64,000 nt of DNA from an uncultured Paracoccaceae bacterium. Lineage in GTDB: Bacteria; Pseudomonadota; Alphaproteobacteria; Rhodobacterales; Rhodobacteraceae. This document shows, piece by piece, positions 52,996 to 61,611 of the stretch (within the stretch, counting starts at the first letter, position 1; each line of letters starts with the position of its first letter). Made by a program: the position numbers and the translations under genes. The notes below the pieces were generated by a model. The model did no database searches and was not told the origin of the DNA. It saw only the letters and a program-made list of their open reading frames with translations. The stretch covers positions 310,001-374,000 of the forward strand of contig CANLVD010000002.1 in NCBI GenBank assembly GCA_947494445.1, read 5' to 3'.

Positions 52996-54279
52996 TCAGC
53001 TGCAATCGCGTGGTGTCAGCGAGTTTTCAGCCGCATAGGCCGCACTGTCTTCTTCGATCAGCGCATTGATCACATCGCTGTCCGATGGACCGAACTCGGT
53101 GATCAGCGACCACTTGCCGGCAGCTGCATCCCACTGCTGGACTGCCCCCAGACCTGGACCACCATGGTTGTCGCAGGAAACGGCAAACTCAGGACCAAAG
53201 TTCGGCAAGCCAAGCGCTTCCATACCAGCAGCCGTGATCTCCAACGCTTCCATGCCGTCTCGCATCATCGCCGGTGTTATGTCACCCACGCCGTGGATTT
53301 CCTGTGCCTTTTTGGCAGCTTCAGCAGCCAGCATGGCAGCATACATACCGCGATTATAAAGCACTGTGCCCAACTGATCGCCAGCACCGGCCGCCTTGCC
53401 TGCATCCACGACATACTTCTGCAAGTCGCCGTAAATCGGGAAGTCTGACCCCGTGCTGTTCATGGCAAGTGCCTTGTAACCGTTGGCACCGTCACCCGCT
53501 GGCAGCACGTCATTCTCGGACGCTGACCACCAGATGCCGATGAAGTTTTCCATCGGGAAGCGAATGTTGGCGGCTTCCTGAATGGCCACCTGGTTCATTA
53601 CGCCCCAGCCCCACATGGTCACATAGTCAGGACGCTCGCGGCGGATCTGCAGCCACTGGGATTTCTGCTCCTGGCCAGGATGATCCACTGGGATCAGGCT
53701 CAACTCGAACCCATGCTTCTTGGACAGCTCTTCCAGCGTGCGGATCGGTTCCTTGCCGTAGGCAGAGTTGTGATAGACAAGCGCGATTTTCTTGCCTGTG
53801 ACGTCTCCACCATTTTCTTCGAGAATATGGTTCACCACGTGGCTCGCACCGTTCCAGTAGTTGGCAGGGTAGTTGAAGATCCACTCAAAGACTTTGCCGT
53901 TCGCAGCAGATGTCCGGCCATACCCCATGGAGTGCACAGGGATGCCATCAGCAGAGGCTTTCGGGATCAACTGATAGGTGATGCCGGTGGACAGTGGCTG
54001 ATAAACCAGTGCGCCTTCGCCCTTGGTGCTTTCATAGCATTCAACGCCTTTCTCGGTGTTGTAGCCGGTTTCGCACTCAACCATGCGGATCGGCACGCCA
54101 CCGATCCCGCCGTCACGCTCGTTCAGGAGCGTGAAGTAATCCGCATAGCCATCGGCAAAGGGAATGCCGTTGGCGGCATAAGGGCCCGTGCGATAGCTCA
54201 GGCTGGGGAACACGAGGTCCGCCAGAACCGGGCTTGCGGCCATCACCGCAGCGGTTGCCAAAGTTGCCAGTTTTTTCAT
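52996..54279 (-). CDS. livK: Branched-chain amino acid-type ABC transporter substrate-binding protein
   Basis: A 427-residue periplasmic binding protein. Signal peptide MKKLATLATAAVMAASPVLA, then DLVFPSLSYRTGPYAANGIPFADGYADYFTLLNERDGGIGG, characteristic of the ABC subfamily found beside PaaK/FadD ligases rather than of true leucine-binding protein. YHNSAYGKEPIRTLEEL and GYGRTSAANGKVFEWIFNYPANYW also fit. It ends with CDNHGGPGLGAVQQWD. The ATG at 54279 is used; the frame extends 28 codons. Ligand unknown. Confidence 0.9.
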   Translation of the reverse strand: MKKLATLATAAVMAASPVLADLVFPSLSYRTGPYAANGIPFADGYADYFTLLNERDGGIGGVPIRMVECETGYNTEKGVECYESTKGEGALVYQPLSTGITYQLIPKASADGIPVHSMGYGRTSAANGKVFEWIFNYPANYWNGASHVVNHILEENGGDVTGKKIALVYHNSAYGKEPIRTLEELSKKHGFELSLIPVDHPGQEQKSQWLQIRRERPDYVTMWGWGVMNQVAIQEAANIRFPMENFIGIWWSASENDVLPAGDGANGYKALAMNSTGSDFPIYGDLQKYVVDAGKAAGAGDQLGTVLYNRGMYAAMLAAEAAKKAQEIHGVGDITPAMMRDGMEALEITAAGMEALGLPNFGPEFAVSCDNHGGPGLGAVQQWDAAAGKWSLITEFGPSDSDVINALIEEDSAAYAAENSLTPRDCS

Positions 54280-54344
54280 AGTCAGGTCTCTCCCATTGAT
54301 TGTTGTGTGCCGGTTTTCCCGGTGTTTTTGTCTTGGACCCCAGC

Positions 54345-55421
54345 CTAGTGCGGGAAGGGCCATAAGCGCAATTTTTCCTTGATGACGCGCCAGAGCGCAG
54401 CCAGTCCGTGCGGCTCGACGATCAGGAAAAAGATGATCAACCCGCCCAGAATGACGAACTCGAAATGGGCCGCAATATCTGTTGGCCAGCCCAACCCGCC
54501 GACCATGATGTTCTTCAACAGAACAGGCAGCAGTACGATGAAGGCCGCGCCCGCGAAAGAGCCGAAAATCGACCCCAGCCCGCCAATGATGATCATGAAG
54601 AGCGCGAGGAAGGACTTGTTGATGCCGAAGGCCTCACCAACCTCGACCGCTCCAAGGTACACGGTGAAGAACAATGCCCCCCCGACACCGACGAAAAACG
54701 ATGAGATGGCAAAGGCCGACAGTTTGGCCTTGAGCGGGTCCACTCCGATGATCTCGGCTGCGATGTCCATATCACGGATCGCCATCCAGGACCGGCCCAG
54801 TTTGCCGCGTGTCAGGTTGCGCGCAACGATCCCCAGTAGGATCACGAAGGCAAGACAGAACAGGTATTTCGCCTCCGCACTGGCCATAGGTCCTGTGACT
54901 TCAAAACCTGCGACCGTGCGTGTGGGGGCATTGATCTGGCCGGAGGCGGAATAGTTGTAGAACCAGCCGACCCGGTTAAACAGCCAGACAAGGAAGAACT
55001 GAGCGGCCAGCGTGGCCACGGCCAGATAAAATCCCTTGATGCGCAGACTGGGCAAACCAAACAGAAGACCCACAAGGGCGGTCACCCCACCAGACAACAG
55101 GACAACAAAGAAGATGTTCAACTCGGGCATTGCCGTCATGATCTTGTAGGCCGCATAAGCACCGACGGCCATGAACCCGCCCGTGCCAAGGCTTACCTGA
55201 CCGCAGTAGCCCGTCAGAATGTTCAGCCCGATGGCGATGATCGACCAGATCAGAAAAGGCACCAGCACGGCCGAGGCAAAATATTCGTTGATGGTCAGTG
55301 GGATCACGATCATCGCGAATGCCACAACGAAATAATACCGATACCGGTCGAAGGCGATCGGGAAGGTCTGGCTGTCATCCTGATAGGAGGTCTTGAAATC
55401 TCCGGCTTCGCGGTAAAACAT
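54345..55421 (-). CDS. livM: Branched-chain amino acid-type ABC transporter permease LivM
   Basis: A 358-residue permease with roughly ten helices. NILTGYCGQVSLGTGGFMAVGAYAAY and GFYLAVATLAAQFFL are LivM signatures; RDMDIAAEIIGVDPLKAKLSAFAISSFFVGVGGALF is the ATPase-contact loop. GGAG-poor start, but the ATG overlaps the VOC-gene stop by one base (TGATG), supporting coupling. Confidence 0.93.
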   Translation of the reverse strand: MFYREAGDFKTSYQDDSQTFPIAFDRYRYYFVVAFAMIVIPLTINEYFASAVLVPFLIWSIIAIGLNILTGYCGQVSLGTGGFMAVGAYAAYKIMTAMPELNIFFVVLLSGGVTALVGLLFGLPSLRIKGFYLAVATLAAQFFLVWLFNRVGWFYNYSASGQINAPTRTVAGFEVTGPMASAEAKYLFCLAFVILLGIVARNLTRGKLGRSWMAIRDMDIAAEIIGVDPLKAKLSAFAISSFFVGVGGALFFTVYLGAVEVGEAFGINKSFLALFMIIIGGLGSIFGSFAGAAFIVLLPVLLKNIMVGGLGWPTDIAAHFEFVILGGLIIFFLIVEPHGLAALWRVIKEKLRLWPFPH

Positions 55422-55801
55422 CAGGTCTCTCCCCAGGATGTGGCAGTATCGTCAAAGCTGGCATTCTGCGGATTTACCACGCAGAAGCGATGGCCGGTGG
55501 GCGCTTCCATCACGGTCCAGGTCTTGGCTTTGTGCAGCGGTTTTGCACCAAGCGCCGTCAGACGCGCAATCTCGGCTGCCGGATCGTCGCTTTCGATGTC
55601 CAGATGCACGCGTGGATCATGATCGACCGCCTGCAGCAGAACGACCGGGCTTGCCTCCCGGCTGCCGATGGCTGCGTATTTTCCATCCGCATCAATCGCG
55701 GCTTCGGCTCCAAGCGCACCGGCCCAGAACGCAGCCGCGTCCTGCAAATCAACGGTCTGGCAATCAATCACGATCACGCCAAGGCGGCTCTTGTGGCTCA
55801 T
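55421..55801 (-). CDS. VOC (glyoxalase/bleomycin-resistance fold) family protein
   Basis: A 126-residue VOC protein: LGVIVIDCQTVDLQDAAAFWAGALG, VVLLQAVDHDPRVHLDIESDDP, EIARLTALGAKPLHKAKTW and APTGHRFCVVNP are the paired beta-alpha-beta-beta-beta units, with candidate metal ligands His and Glu. The frame extends into repeat copy e (MRLRREYFGKLE), so the ATG at 55801 is preferred. Inserted between livH and livM, and coupled to livM. Function unknown. Confidence 0.85.
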   Translation of the reverse strand: MSHKSRLGVIVIDCQTVDLQDAAAFWAGALGAEAAIDADGKYAAIGSREASPVVLLQAVDHDPRVHLDIESDDPAAEIARLTALGAKPLHKAKTWTVMEAPTGHRFCVVNPQNASFDDTATSWGET

Positions 55802-55816
55802 ATCCGCCCCCGTTTC

Positions 55817-55850
55817 GAGTTTCCCGAAATACTCCCGCCGGAGGCGCATC
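55817..55850 (+). repeat. Dispersed intergenic repeat, copy e
   Basis: Variant form GAGTTTCCCGAAATACTCC then CGCCGGAGGCGCATCTG, in the livH/VOC gap. Confidence 0.75.
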
Positions 55851-55882
55851 TGTCAGCCGGGACCGAAAGCTTCGTCATATGC

Positions 55883-56878
55883 TCAAACCCGCTCAATGAT
55901 CTTGTCTCCGAACAGGCCCTGCGGGCGGAACACCAGAAAGATCAGCGCCAGAACATAGGCAAACCAGTTCTCGGTTGCGCCCCCGATCATCGGCCCGATG
56001 GCAAATTCAAACAGCTTCTCACCCACACCGATGATCAGCCCGCCGACAATCGCACCGGGGATCGAGGTGAACCCGCCCAGCATCAGCACCGGCAGCGCTT
56101 TCAATGCGATCAGCGACAGTGAGAACTGCACGCCCAGTTTCGAGCCCCACATGATGCCTGCAACAAGTGCCACGAAACCCGCAACACCCCAGACCACAAC
56201 CCAGATCTTCTCAAGGTTGATCCCGACCGATAAGGCGGCCTGATGGTCATCCGCCACAGCCCTGAGCGCGCGCCCTGTGGCCGTATATTGCGAGAAGAGC
56301 GTCAGCGCGACCACCAGCAGGGTTGCGATCACCGCAGCCCAGATGTCCAGATTGTCCAGATAGAACCCATAGAAGTCAGGGCCTCCAAGGCTGGCAGTTG
56401 CCTCCTCGATGGCAAAATTGCCGCCCTGAGGGAGCCCGACATCAAGCTTCTTGATGTCCGATCCCCACATCAGATCGCCAAATCCTTCCATGAAATACGC
56501 AAGCCCGATGGTCGCCATGAACAGGATGATTGGCTCCTGCCCGGCAAGCGGTTTCAGCACAAGCTTGATCACCACCCAGGCAAATCCGATCATCACCAGG
56601 GTTGTCAGAAGGATCGACAGAATGCCCGGAATATGCCAGCCGAAATGGTGAACATCCGTGCCAAGGGCCGCATTGATCAGATGCGAGAACGGCACCAAAC
56701 CGGTCTGAATGCCAACAAGTGTCTGTGCTGCAAAAAGCGCCATAACCCCTTGCGCATAATTGAAAATTCCCGACGATTTGAAGATCAGCACAAAGCCGAG
56801 CGCGACCAGGGCATACATGACGCCTGCCATCAGGCCGTTGAGGAACACCTCGATCGTGTAGTAAAACTGTGCACCCAT
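55883..56878 (-). CDS. livH: Branched-chain amino acid-type ABC transporter permease LivH
   Basis: A 331-residue permease. FLNGLMAGVMYALVALGFVLIFKSSGIFNYAQGVMALFAA is the LivH signature; GRALRAVADDHQAALSVGINLEKIWVVVW is the coupling loop; GGFTSIPGAIVGGLIIGVGEKL follows. The ATG at 56878 follows AAGGAG. The preceding small exported gene stops one base upstream of this ATG. Confidence 0.93.
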   Translation of the reverse strand: MGAQFYYTIEVFLNGLMAGVMYALVALGFVLIFKSSGIFNYAQGVMALFAAQTLVGIQTGLVPFSHLINAALGTDVHHFGWHIPGILSILLTTLVMIGFAWVVIKLVLKPLAGQEPIILFMATIGLAYFMEGFGDLMWGSDIKKLDVGLPQGGNFAIEEATASLGGPDFYGFYLDNLDIWAAVIATLLVVALTLFSQYTATGRALRAVADDHQAALSVGINLEKIWVVVWGVAGFVALVAGIMWGSKLGVQFSLSLIALKALPVLMLGGFTSIPGAIVGGLIIGVGEKLFEFAIGPMIGGATENWFAYVLALIFLVFRPQGLFGDKIIERV

Positions 56879-56879
56879 C

Positions 56880-57182
56880 TCAGCCTGCTCCTTCTGTATC
56901 TGAGGCGATGAAAACAACCGGTCGGTTGCCGGACATCACCATCAGCCGCACTTGCAAATCACTGGCACTTTCCCGCGCCAGTCGAAACGCGCGCCGATAA
57001 TCGAAATTCACGCTTTCGGTTTCCTGTTTGAACACCATCAGGCTGTTGGGCACGCTGCCTGCCAGCATCGGGGACGGGCAACGGTTGTCGATCTGGCGCA
57101 TGAATTCACCGACCAGTGTGGTCTGGCCCTGCGCCACACTTGATGCGATCAGCAAAGGAAGAAGGATCAAAATGGCTTTCAT
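56880..57182 (-). CDS. Small exported hypothetical protein
   Basis: A 100-residue product with a signal peptide (MKAILILLPLLIASSVAQG) and a short mature domain containing one cysteine (NRCPSPMLAG) and FDYRRAFRLARESASDLQVRLM. Family not recognised. Lies within the liv cluster, one base before livH and 3 bases after a second exported small gene. Perhaps accessory to the transporter, but this is only positional. Confidence 0.7.
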   Translation of the reverse strand: MKAILILLPLLIASSVAQGQTTLVGEFMRQIDNRCPSPMLAGSVPNSLMVFKQETESVNFDYRRAFRLARESASDLQVRLMVMSGNRPVVFIASDTEGAG

Positions 57183-57185
57183 TGC

Positions 57186-57578
57186 CTAACCCTCCTTGTC
57201 GATCTCAGTGGCATGAAAGGTCAGTTCCCTGCCATTGTCGCGCAATTCCACCAACAGCACCGGCTCACGCCAGAGATGGCTTTCAAATCCACCGAGCACG
57301 TCCACGCTGGGACGATACCGATCCAAGGCCTTCATCTCGGCCACCCACTCCTCAAATCGGGCACGGACGGCAGCAGATTTGCGCGGATGCACGGTAAAGG
57401 CGCACCAATCAAATCCGTCTGTTTCGCCTGACCTCAAGCCATTGCCGTTTGGCGCTGGTTGAACGTCTTCCAGCGCGCCCAGACACCGGCCAAGCGCCTC
57501 GACCTCGAACGCGGCCACACCAGCACCGGACCACGCAGGTCCGGCCAGACACATCAGGAGGCAGCTCGCCCTAATCAT
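57186..57578 (-). CDS. Small exported hypothetical protein
   Basis: A 130-residue product with a signal peptide (MIRASCLLMCLAGPAWSGA) and a mature domain with two cysteines (LGRCLGALED, FDWCAFTVHP) that may pair. Family not recognised. Its ATG overlaps the end of livG by 8 bases, so it is co-translated with the transporter genes. Forms a pair with the next exported small gene. Confidence 0.7.
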   Translation of the reverse strand: MIRASCLLMCLAGPAWSGAGVAAFEVEALGRCLGALEDVQPAPNGNGLRSGETDGFDWCAFTVHPRKSAAVRARFEEWVAEMKALDRYRPSVDVLGGFESHLWREPVLLVELRDNGRELTFHATEIDKEG

Positions 57579-58380
57579 GGGAAACCCCGAGATAGGCGTC
57601 GATCACCGCCTGATCCTTGCGAACCTCATCGGGCGTGCCATCGCCGATTTTCGCACCGTAATCCATCACGACAACACGGTCAGAGATGTCCATGACCACA
57701 CCCATGTCATGCTCGATGAGCGCAATCGTGGTGCCAAACTCGTCGTTCACATCAAGGATGAAGCGCGACATATCTTCCTTTTCCTCGACATTCATGCCCG
57801 CCATCGGCTCATCAAGCAGCAGAAGTTTGGGTTCAGCAGCCAGTGCCCGGCCCAGTTCCACCCGCTTTTGAAGGCCGTAGGGCAGACGCCCCACCGGGGT
57901 CTTGCGGATCGACTGAATTTCAAGAAAGTCGATGATCTTTTCGACCACTTCGCGGTTCTCCACTTCCTCGCGTTCGGCCTTGCCCTTCCAAATAGCCTGC
58001 GCCAACAGGCCGGAAGTCATCTTGGTGAACCGCCCTGTCATGATATTGTCGAGTGTCGACATTCCCGAGAACAACGCGATGTTCTGAAAGGTCCGCGCGA
58101 TGCCAAGGCGGGCGATCTGATGCGGCTTCATAGGTCCGCGCTTTTCACCCCGGAACCAGACCTCTCCCTCCTGCGGATGATAGAACCCGTTTATCACATT
58201 GAGCATCGAGGATTTCCCGGCCCCGTTGGGCCCGATGATCGCCCGGATCTCACCCTCGCGGATGTCAAAGGAGATGTCCTTGATCGCCGTCACACCACCG
58301 AACTTCAGGGTGATGTTCTTCATCTCCATGACGACGTCGCCAATCACACGGCCATCTGGTGTGGTGTATCCGTCCTTCAC
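57571..58380 (-). CDS. livG: Branched-chain amino acid-type ABC transporter ATPase LivG
   Basis: A 269-residue ATPase. Walker A GPNGAGKSS, signature LPYGLQKRVELG, Walker B LLLLDEPMAGMN, switch LIEHDMGVVMDI. The start is the GTG at 58380, giving (V/M)KDGYTTPDGRVIGDVVMEM, because GGAGG lies 7 bases upstream. The frame continues to 58512, but that extension reads through repeat copy f (FEFLKILPPEAQ) and is not real. Confidence 0.9.
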   Translation of the reverse strand: MKDGYTTPDGRVIGDVVMEMKNITLKFGGVTAIKDISFDIREGEIRAIIGPNGAGKSSMLNVINGFYHPQEGEVWFRGEKRGPMKPHQIARLGIARTFQNIALFSGMSTLDNIMTGRFTKMTSGLLAQAIWKGKAEREEVENREVVEKIIDFLEIQSIRKTPVGRLPYGLQKRVELGRALAAEPKLLLLDEPMAGMNVEEKEDMSRFILDVNDEFGTTIALIEHDMGVVMDISDRVVVMDYGAKIGDGTPDEVRKDQAVIDAYLGVSHD

Positions 58381-58409
58381 GACAAACCTCCCGGTCCCTG
58401 GGGAAAGCT

Positions 58410-58446
58410 GCGCCTCCGGCGGGAGTATTTTAAGAAATTCGAAACC
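58410..58446 (-). repeat. Dispersed intergenic repeat, copy f
   Basis: Minus-strand copy: GGTTTCGAATTTCTTAAAA, TACTCCCGCCGGAGGCGC. Lies in the acyl-CoA synthetase/livG gap, inverted relative to copy g. Confidence 0.75.
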
Positions 58447-58562
58447 ATGATGCGGTGAAACTGACAATGCGGTACAGGCGGGAGCGCTGATGGCCGTGGA
58501 AGTCGAAGCCACTCTTCAGCCGGTGCGTTGCGGCGCCCGGCGAAGAGTGCGCGAAATGCGCC

Positions 58563-58597
58563 TTCGAATTTCCAGAAATACTCCCGCCGGAGGCATC
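58563..58597 (+). repeat. Dispersed intergenic repeat, copy g
   Basis: TTCGAATTTCCAGAAATAC, TCCCGCCGGAGGC. About 120 bp from copy f in opposite orientation, so the two could pair in the transcript. Confidence 0.75.
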
Positions 58598-58630
58598 CAA
58601 AATGTCCATGTTGCGCTGCCATAAGACATG

Positions 58631-60583
58631 TCATTGCGCGGCCACCTGTGCCGATGCGTCAACTGTTGCTGCGTCGCCCACGGTCAAAGTGGCCGAAATC
58701 TTGCCTTTGCGGCCATCCTCATAAGTCACCTCAGTTTCCGTGAAAACCGATGGAGAGCCATCGTAGAGCGCGCCCAGAAGATCCGCATATTTTTCTTCGA
58801 TGATGCGGCGGCGGACTTTCATGGTGCGGGTTAACTCGCCGTCATCGCCATCAAGCTGCTTGTGCAGGATCAGGAACCTGTGGATCTGGCAGCCTGAAAG
58901 CATTTCATCCTGTGCCACGGAGGCGTTGACCTCCTCCACATGGGCACGGATCATGTCATAGACCTTCGGGTGACCGGCCAATTCCTGATATGAGGCATAA
59001 GCGATGTTGTTGCGCTCGGCCCAGTTGCCCACCGCCGTCAGATCGATGTTGATGAAGGCCGTGCACATGTCGCGGCCCGAGCCGAAGACCACGGCCTCCA
59101 GAATGTTGGGGTAGAACTTCAGTTTGTTTTCGACATATTTCGGCGCAAACATCGCACCATTGGCCATCTTGCCGACATCCTTGGCCCGGTCGATGATCCT
59201 AAGGTGGCCTGTGTCAGGCTCGATGAAGCCCGCATCACCCGTTGCAACCCAGCCTTCTGCATCTTTGGTCGACGCAGTGCTTTCGGGGTTCTTGAAGTAT
59301 TCCACAAAAACACCCGGCGAGCGGTAGAAGACCTCTCCTGTATCATCGATGCGCAACTCAACACCTGGGGACGGAACGCCGACCGTATCGGCGCGCACTT
59401 CGCCGTCAGGCTGCTGGGTGATGAACACGGAAGCTTCGGTCTGGCCGTAGAGCTGTTTCAAGTTGATGCCGAGTGCACGGTAGAAATCAAAGATTTCCGG
59501 GCCGATCGCCTCACCGGCCGTATAGCCCACCCGCACTTTCGACAAGCCAAGCGTGTTCTTTAATGGGCCATAAACCAGAAAATTGCCGAGCCGGTATTTC
59601 AGCTTGTCCATTCCGCTGACCGACTTGCCATCAAGCAAAGCCGGGCCGATGCGTTTTGCGTGGTTCATGAAATGATCAAAGAGCCATTTCTTGAACCGGC
59701 CTGCGTCCTCCATGCGGATCATCACATTGGTCAGCAAGCCCTCAAAGAACCGCGGCGGGGCAAAGAAATAGGTCGGGCCGATTTCGCGCAGGTCATGCTG
59801 CATGGTGTCGGCGCTTTCCGGGCAGGCGACACAGAACCCCGAGACATAGGCCTGACCCACCGAAAAGATGAAATCGCCGACCCAGGCCATGGGAAGATAG
59901 GCCAGAATGCTGTCGTCTGTCTTAAGGTGATCGAATTCGCAGGTTGCCCGCGCTGTTTCTATAATGTTGCGGTTGGACAGGACCACACCCTTGGGTCGCC
60001 CTGTGGTTCCCGATGTATACAGCATTACACATGGACTGTCGGCAGTGAGCGCGTTCGAGCGCGCCTCGACCTCCGCTGTGTTTCCCGCCTTGCGGCCCAG
60101 TTCCTGCATATCGCTGAGCGAGATCAACTTGCCATGGTCGTATTTGCGCAGGCCTCGCGGGTCGAGATAGATGATCCGGTCTAACCCTTGCAGGCGGTCG
60201 CCGATTTCCAGAACCTTGTCGACCTGCTCCTGATCCTCGGCCATGATGAAACGCGCGCTGCAATGATCGAGCACATACGCCATCTCTTCTGCAACGCTGT
60301 CCTGATAGACCGGGACCGGCACAGCACCCGCACACTGGATGGCTGCCATGGACCAGTAGAGATGGGGCCGGTTGGAGCCGATGATTGCGACGTGATCACC
60401 CGGCACCAGCCCAAGTTCAACCAGACCGCAGGCCATGGCATGGACCTCTTTTGCGACCTCTGCCCAGGTCCAGCTTTGCCAGATCCCGAACTCCTTTTCA
60501 CGGTAAGCCGGACGATCCTTGAAGCGGGTCGCATTGGACGCAAGCAGTTGCGCAAATGTATCGAGGGCGCTGGATGCGCTCAT
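58631..60583 (-). CDS. Long-chain-type acyl-CoA synthetase
   Basis: A 650-residue AMP-dependent CoA ligase. CVMLYTSGTTGRPKGVVLSNRN nucleotide loop, DSILAYLPMAWVGDFIFSVGQAYVSG, LKQLYGQTEASVFIT, VATGDAGFIEPDTGHLRIIDRAKDVGKMANGAMFAPKYVENKLK. It resembles the large ligases at the head of liv clusters that process the imported acid. The ATG at 60583 is used. First gene of the leftward liv cluster; repeats f and g separate it from livG. Confidence 0.92.
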   Translation of the reverse strand: MSASSALDTFAQLLASNATRFKDRPAYREKEFGIWQSWTWAEVAKEVHAMACGLVELGLVPGDHVAIIGSNRPHLYWSMAAIQCAGAVPVPVYQDSVAEEMAYVLDHCSARFIMAEDQEQVDKVLEIGDRLQGLDRIIYLDPRGLRKYDHGKLISLSDMQELGRKAGNTAEVEARSNALTADSPCVMLYTSGTTGRPKGVVLSNRNIIETARATCEFDHLKTDDSILAYLPMAWVGDFIFSVGQAYVSGFCVACPESADTMQHDLREIGPTYFFAPPRFFEGLLTNVMIRMEDAGRFKKWLFDHFMNHAKRIGPALLDGKSVSGMDKLKYRLGNFLVYGPLKNTLGLSKVRVGYTAGEAIGPEIFDFYRALGINLKQLYGQTEASVFITQQPDGEVRADTVGVPSPGVELRIDDTGEVFYRSPGVFVEYFKNPESTASTKDAEGWVATGDAGFIEPDTGHLRIIDRAKDVGKMANGAMFAPKYVENKLKFYPNILEAVVFGSGRDMCTAFINIDLTAVGNWAERNNIAYASYQELAGHPKVYDMIRAHVEEVNASVAQDEMLSGCQIHRFLILHKQLDGDDGELTRTMKVRRRIIEEKYADLLGALYDGSPSVFTETEVTYEDGRKGKISATLTVGDAATVDASAQVAAQ

Positions 60584-60782
60584 GGTTGTTTCTCCCTGGC
60601 GGTCGGGGCTTTGCCCGGCCCGATGTGCGCGATGGCACCCGTTGCGGAATGGTTTTCCATCCTCTGCGCAGCGAGATTAGCAACAATCTTGCGCAGGGCA
60701 ATGGCAAAAATTGAACTAGCGTTCATTTATTTGTGTAACACCCACCCGGGACGGGTCTGGTTGGGCAAAATCTGGCCTAACA

Positions 60783-61520
60783 TCAGGCCAGCTTGCGGCT
60801 GACCTGTGGGCTGATGTGGAACTTGCGCTGATAGGCATGTGTCAAGGCTTCAGGGGATGCATAGCCATAGCGCCGAGCGACAGCGCTGACGGAATGTCCA
60901 AGACCGAAATCCTGACGTGCCAATGTCAGGCGCCAGTCACGCAAGTATGACGCTGGTGTCATGCCGGTGCGGGCACGAAAGAGATCGGCAAAGCGGCTGA
61001 GCGACAGACCCGCCTCTTGCGCAAGATCGGCATTGGTCCAAGCCGCACCGGGCCGGTCGTGCATGGCGACAATGGCACGCGACAAGCGTGGGTCGGACAG
61101 GCCACCGACCAGTCCGGTCTGCATCTTTCCGTTTTCTAGCTGGCGTCTGAGAAGATGGACGATCAGCACTTCTCCCAACCGGTTGAGCACCGATGCACTG
61201 CCGCAACGACCGGCCTGATGTTCGGCCCAGATCATGCCAGCCAACGGGCCCAGAACAGGATCCTCGGGCAGGTCGATCAAGATGGCCTCAGGAAGGGCTG
61301 CCATCAGCGGGTTGTCGCTTCCGCACCAATCAACCTTTGCCGCGACAAGAACCGGGGCCTCATCCTTGGACAGGCCCAGGGTGCGGGGAAAGAACGTGAT
61401 GTGATCCGGACCTGCATCGCGTTGCCCGGTCAAAAACAGGCAAGCCTGATCATCACTGGTGACTTCAACAGTCAGTGAAAAGCGGGACATCAGCGCAGAC
61501 AGGCGATCGACAGAGTTCAT
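60783..61520 (-). CDS. AraC family transcriptional regulator
   Basis: A 245-residue regulator. An N-terminal cupin-like ligand domain (about 1-125, DNPLMAALPEAILIDLPED) is followed by two helix-turn-helices (about 145-245: WTNADLAQEAGLSLSRFADLFRARTGMTPASYLRDWRL and VSAVARRYGYASPEALTHAYQRKF). Divergent from a peroxiredoxin-like gene across about 90 bp, which is its most likely target. Inducer unknown. Confidence 0.93.
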   Translation of the reverse strand: MNSVDRLSALMSRFSLTVEVTSDDQACLFLTGQRDAGPDHITFFPRTLGLSKDEAPVLVAAKVDWCGSDNPLMAALPEAILIDLPEDPVLGPLAGMIWAEHQAGRCGSASVLNRLGEVLIVHLLRRQLENGKMQTGLVGGLSDPRLSRAIVAMHDRPGAAWTNADLAQEAGLSLSRFADLFRARTGMTPASYLRDWRLTLARQDFGLGHSVSAVARRYGYASPEALTHAYQRKFHISPQVSRKLA

Positions 61521-61611
61521 TTCAGGTGTTTCAATCAGATTATTGGTTATTTTCTTTTCCAGAAGACTGATAAGCCCCTTTCATGAGTTTTGCAATCAAG
61601 GAGCCCACAAG

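Noticed and set aside
55802-55849. N-terminal extension of the VOC protein (LRREYFGKLE)
   Set aside because: Encoded by repeat copy e; the ATG at 55801 starts the real domain.
58381-58512. N-terminal extension of livG
   Set aside because: The extra residues are translation of repeat copy f; a GTG with GGAGG at the right distance gives the expected LivG start.
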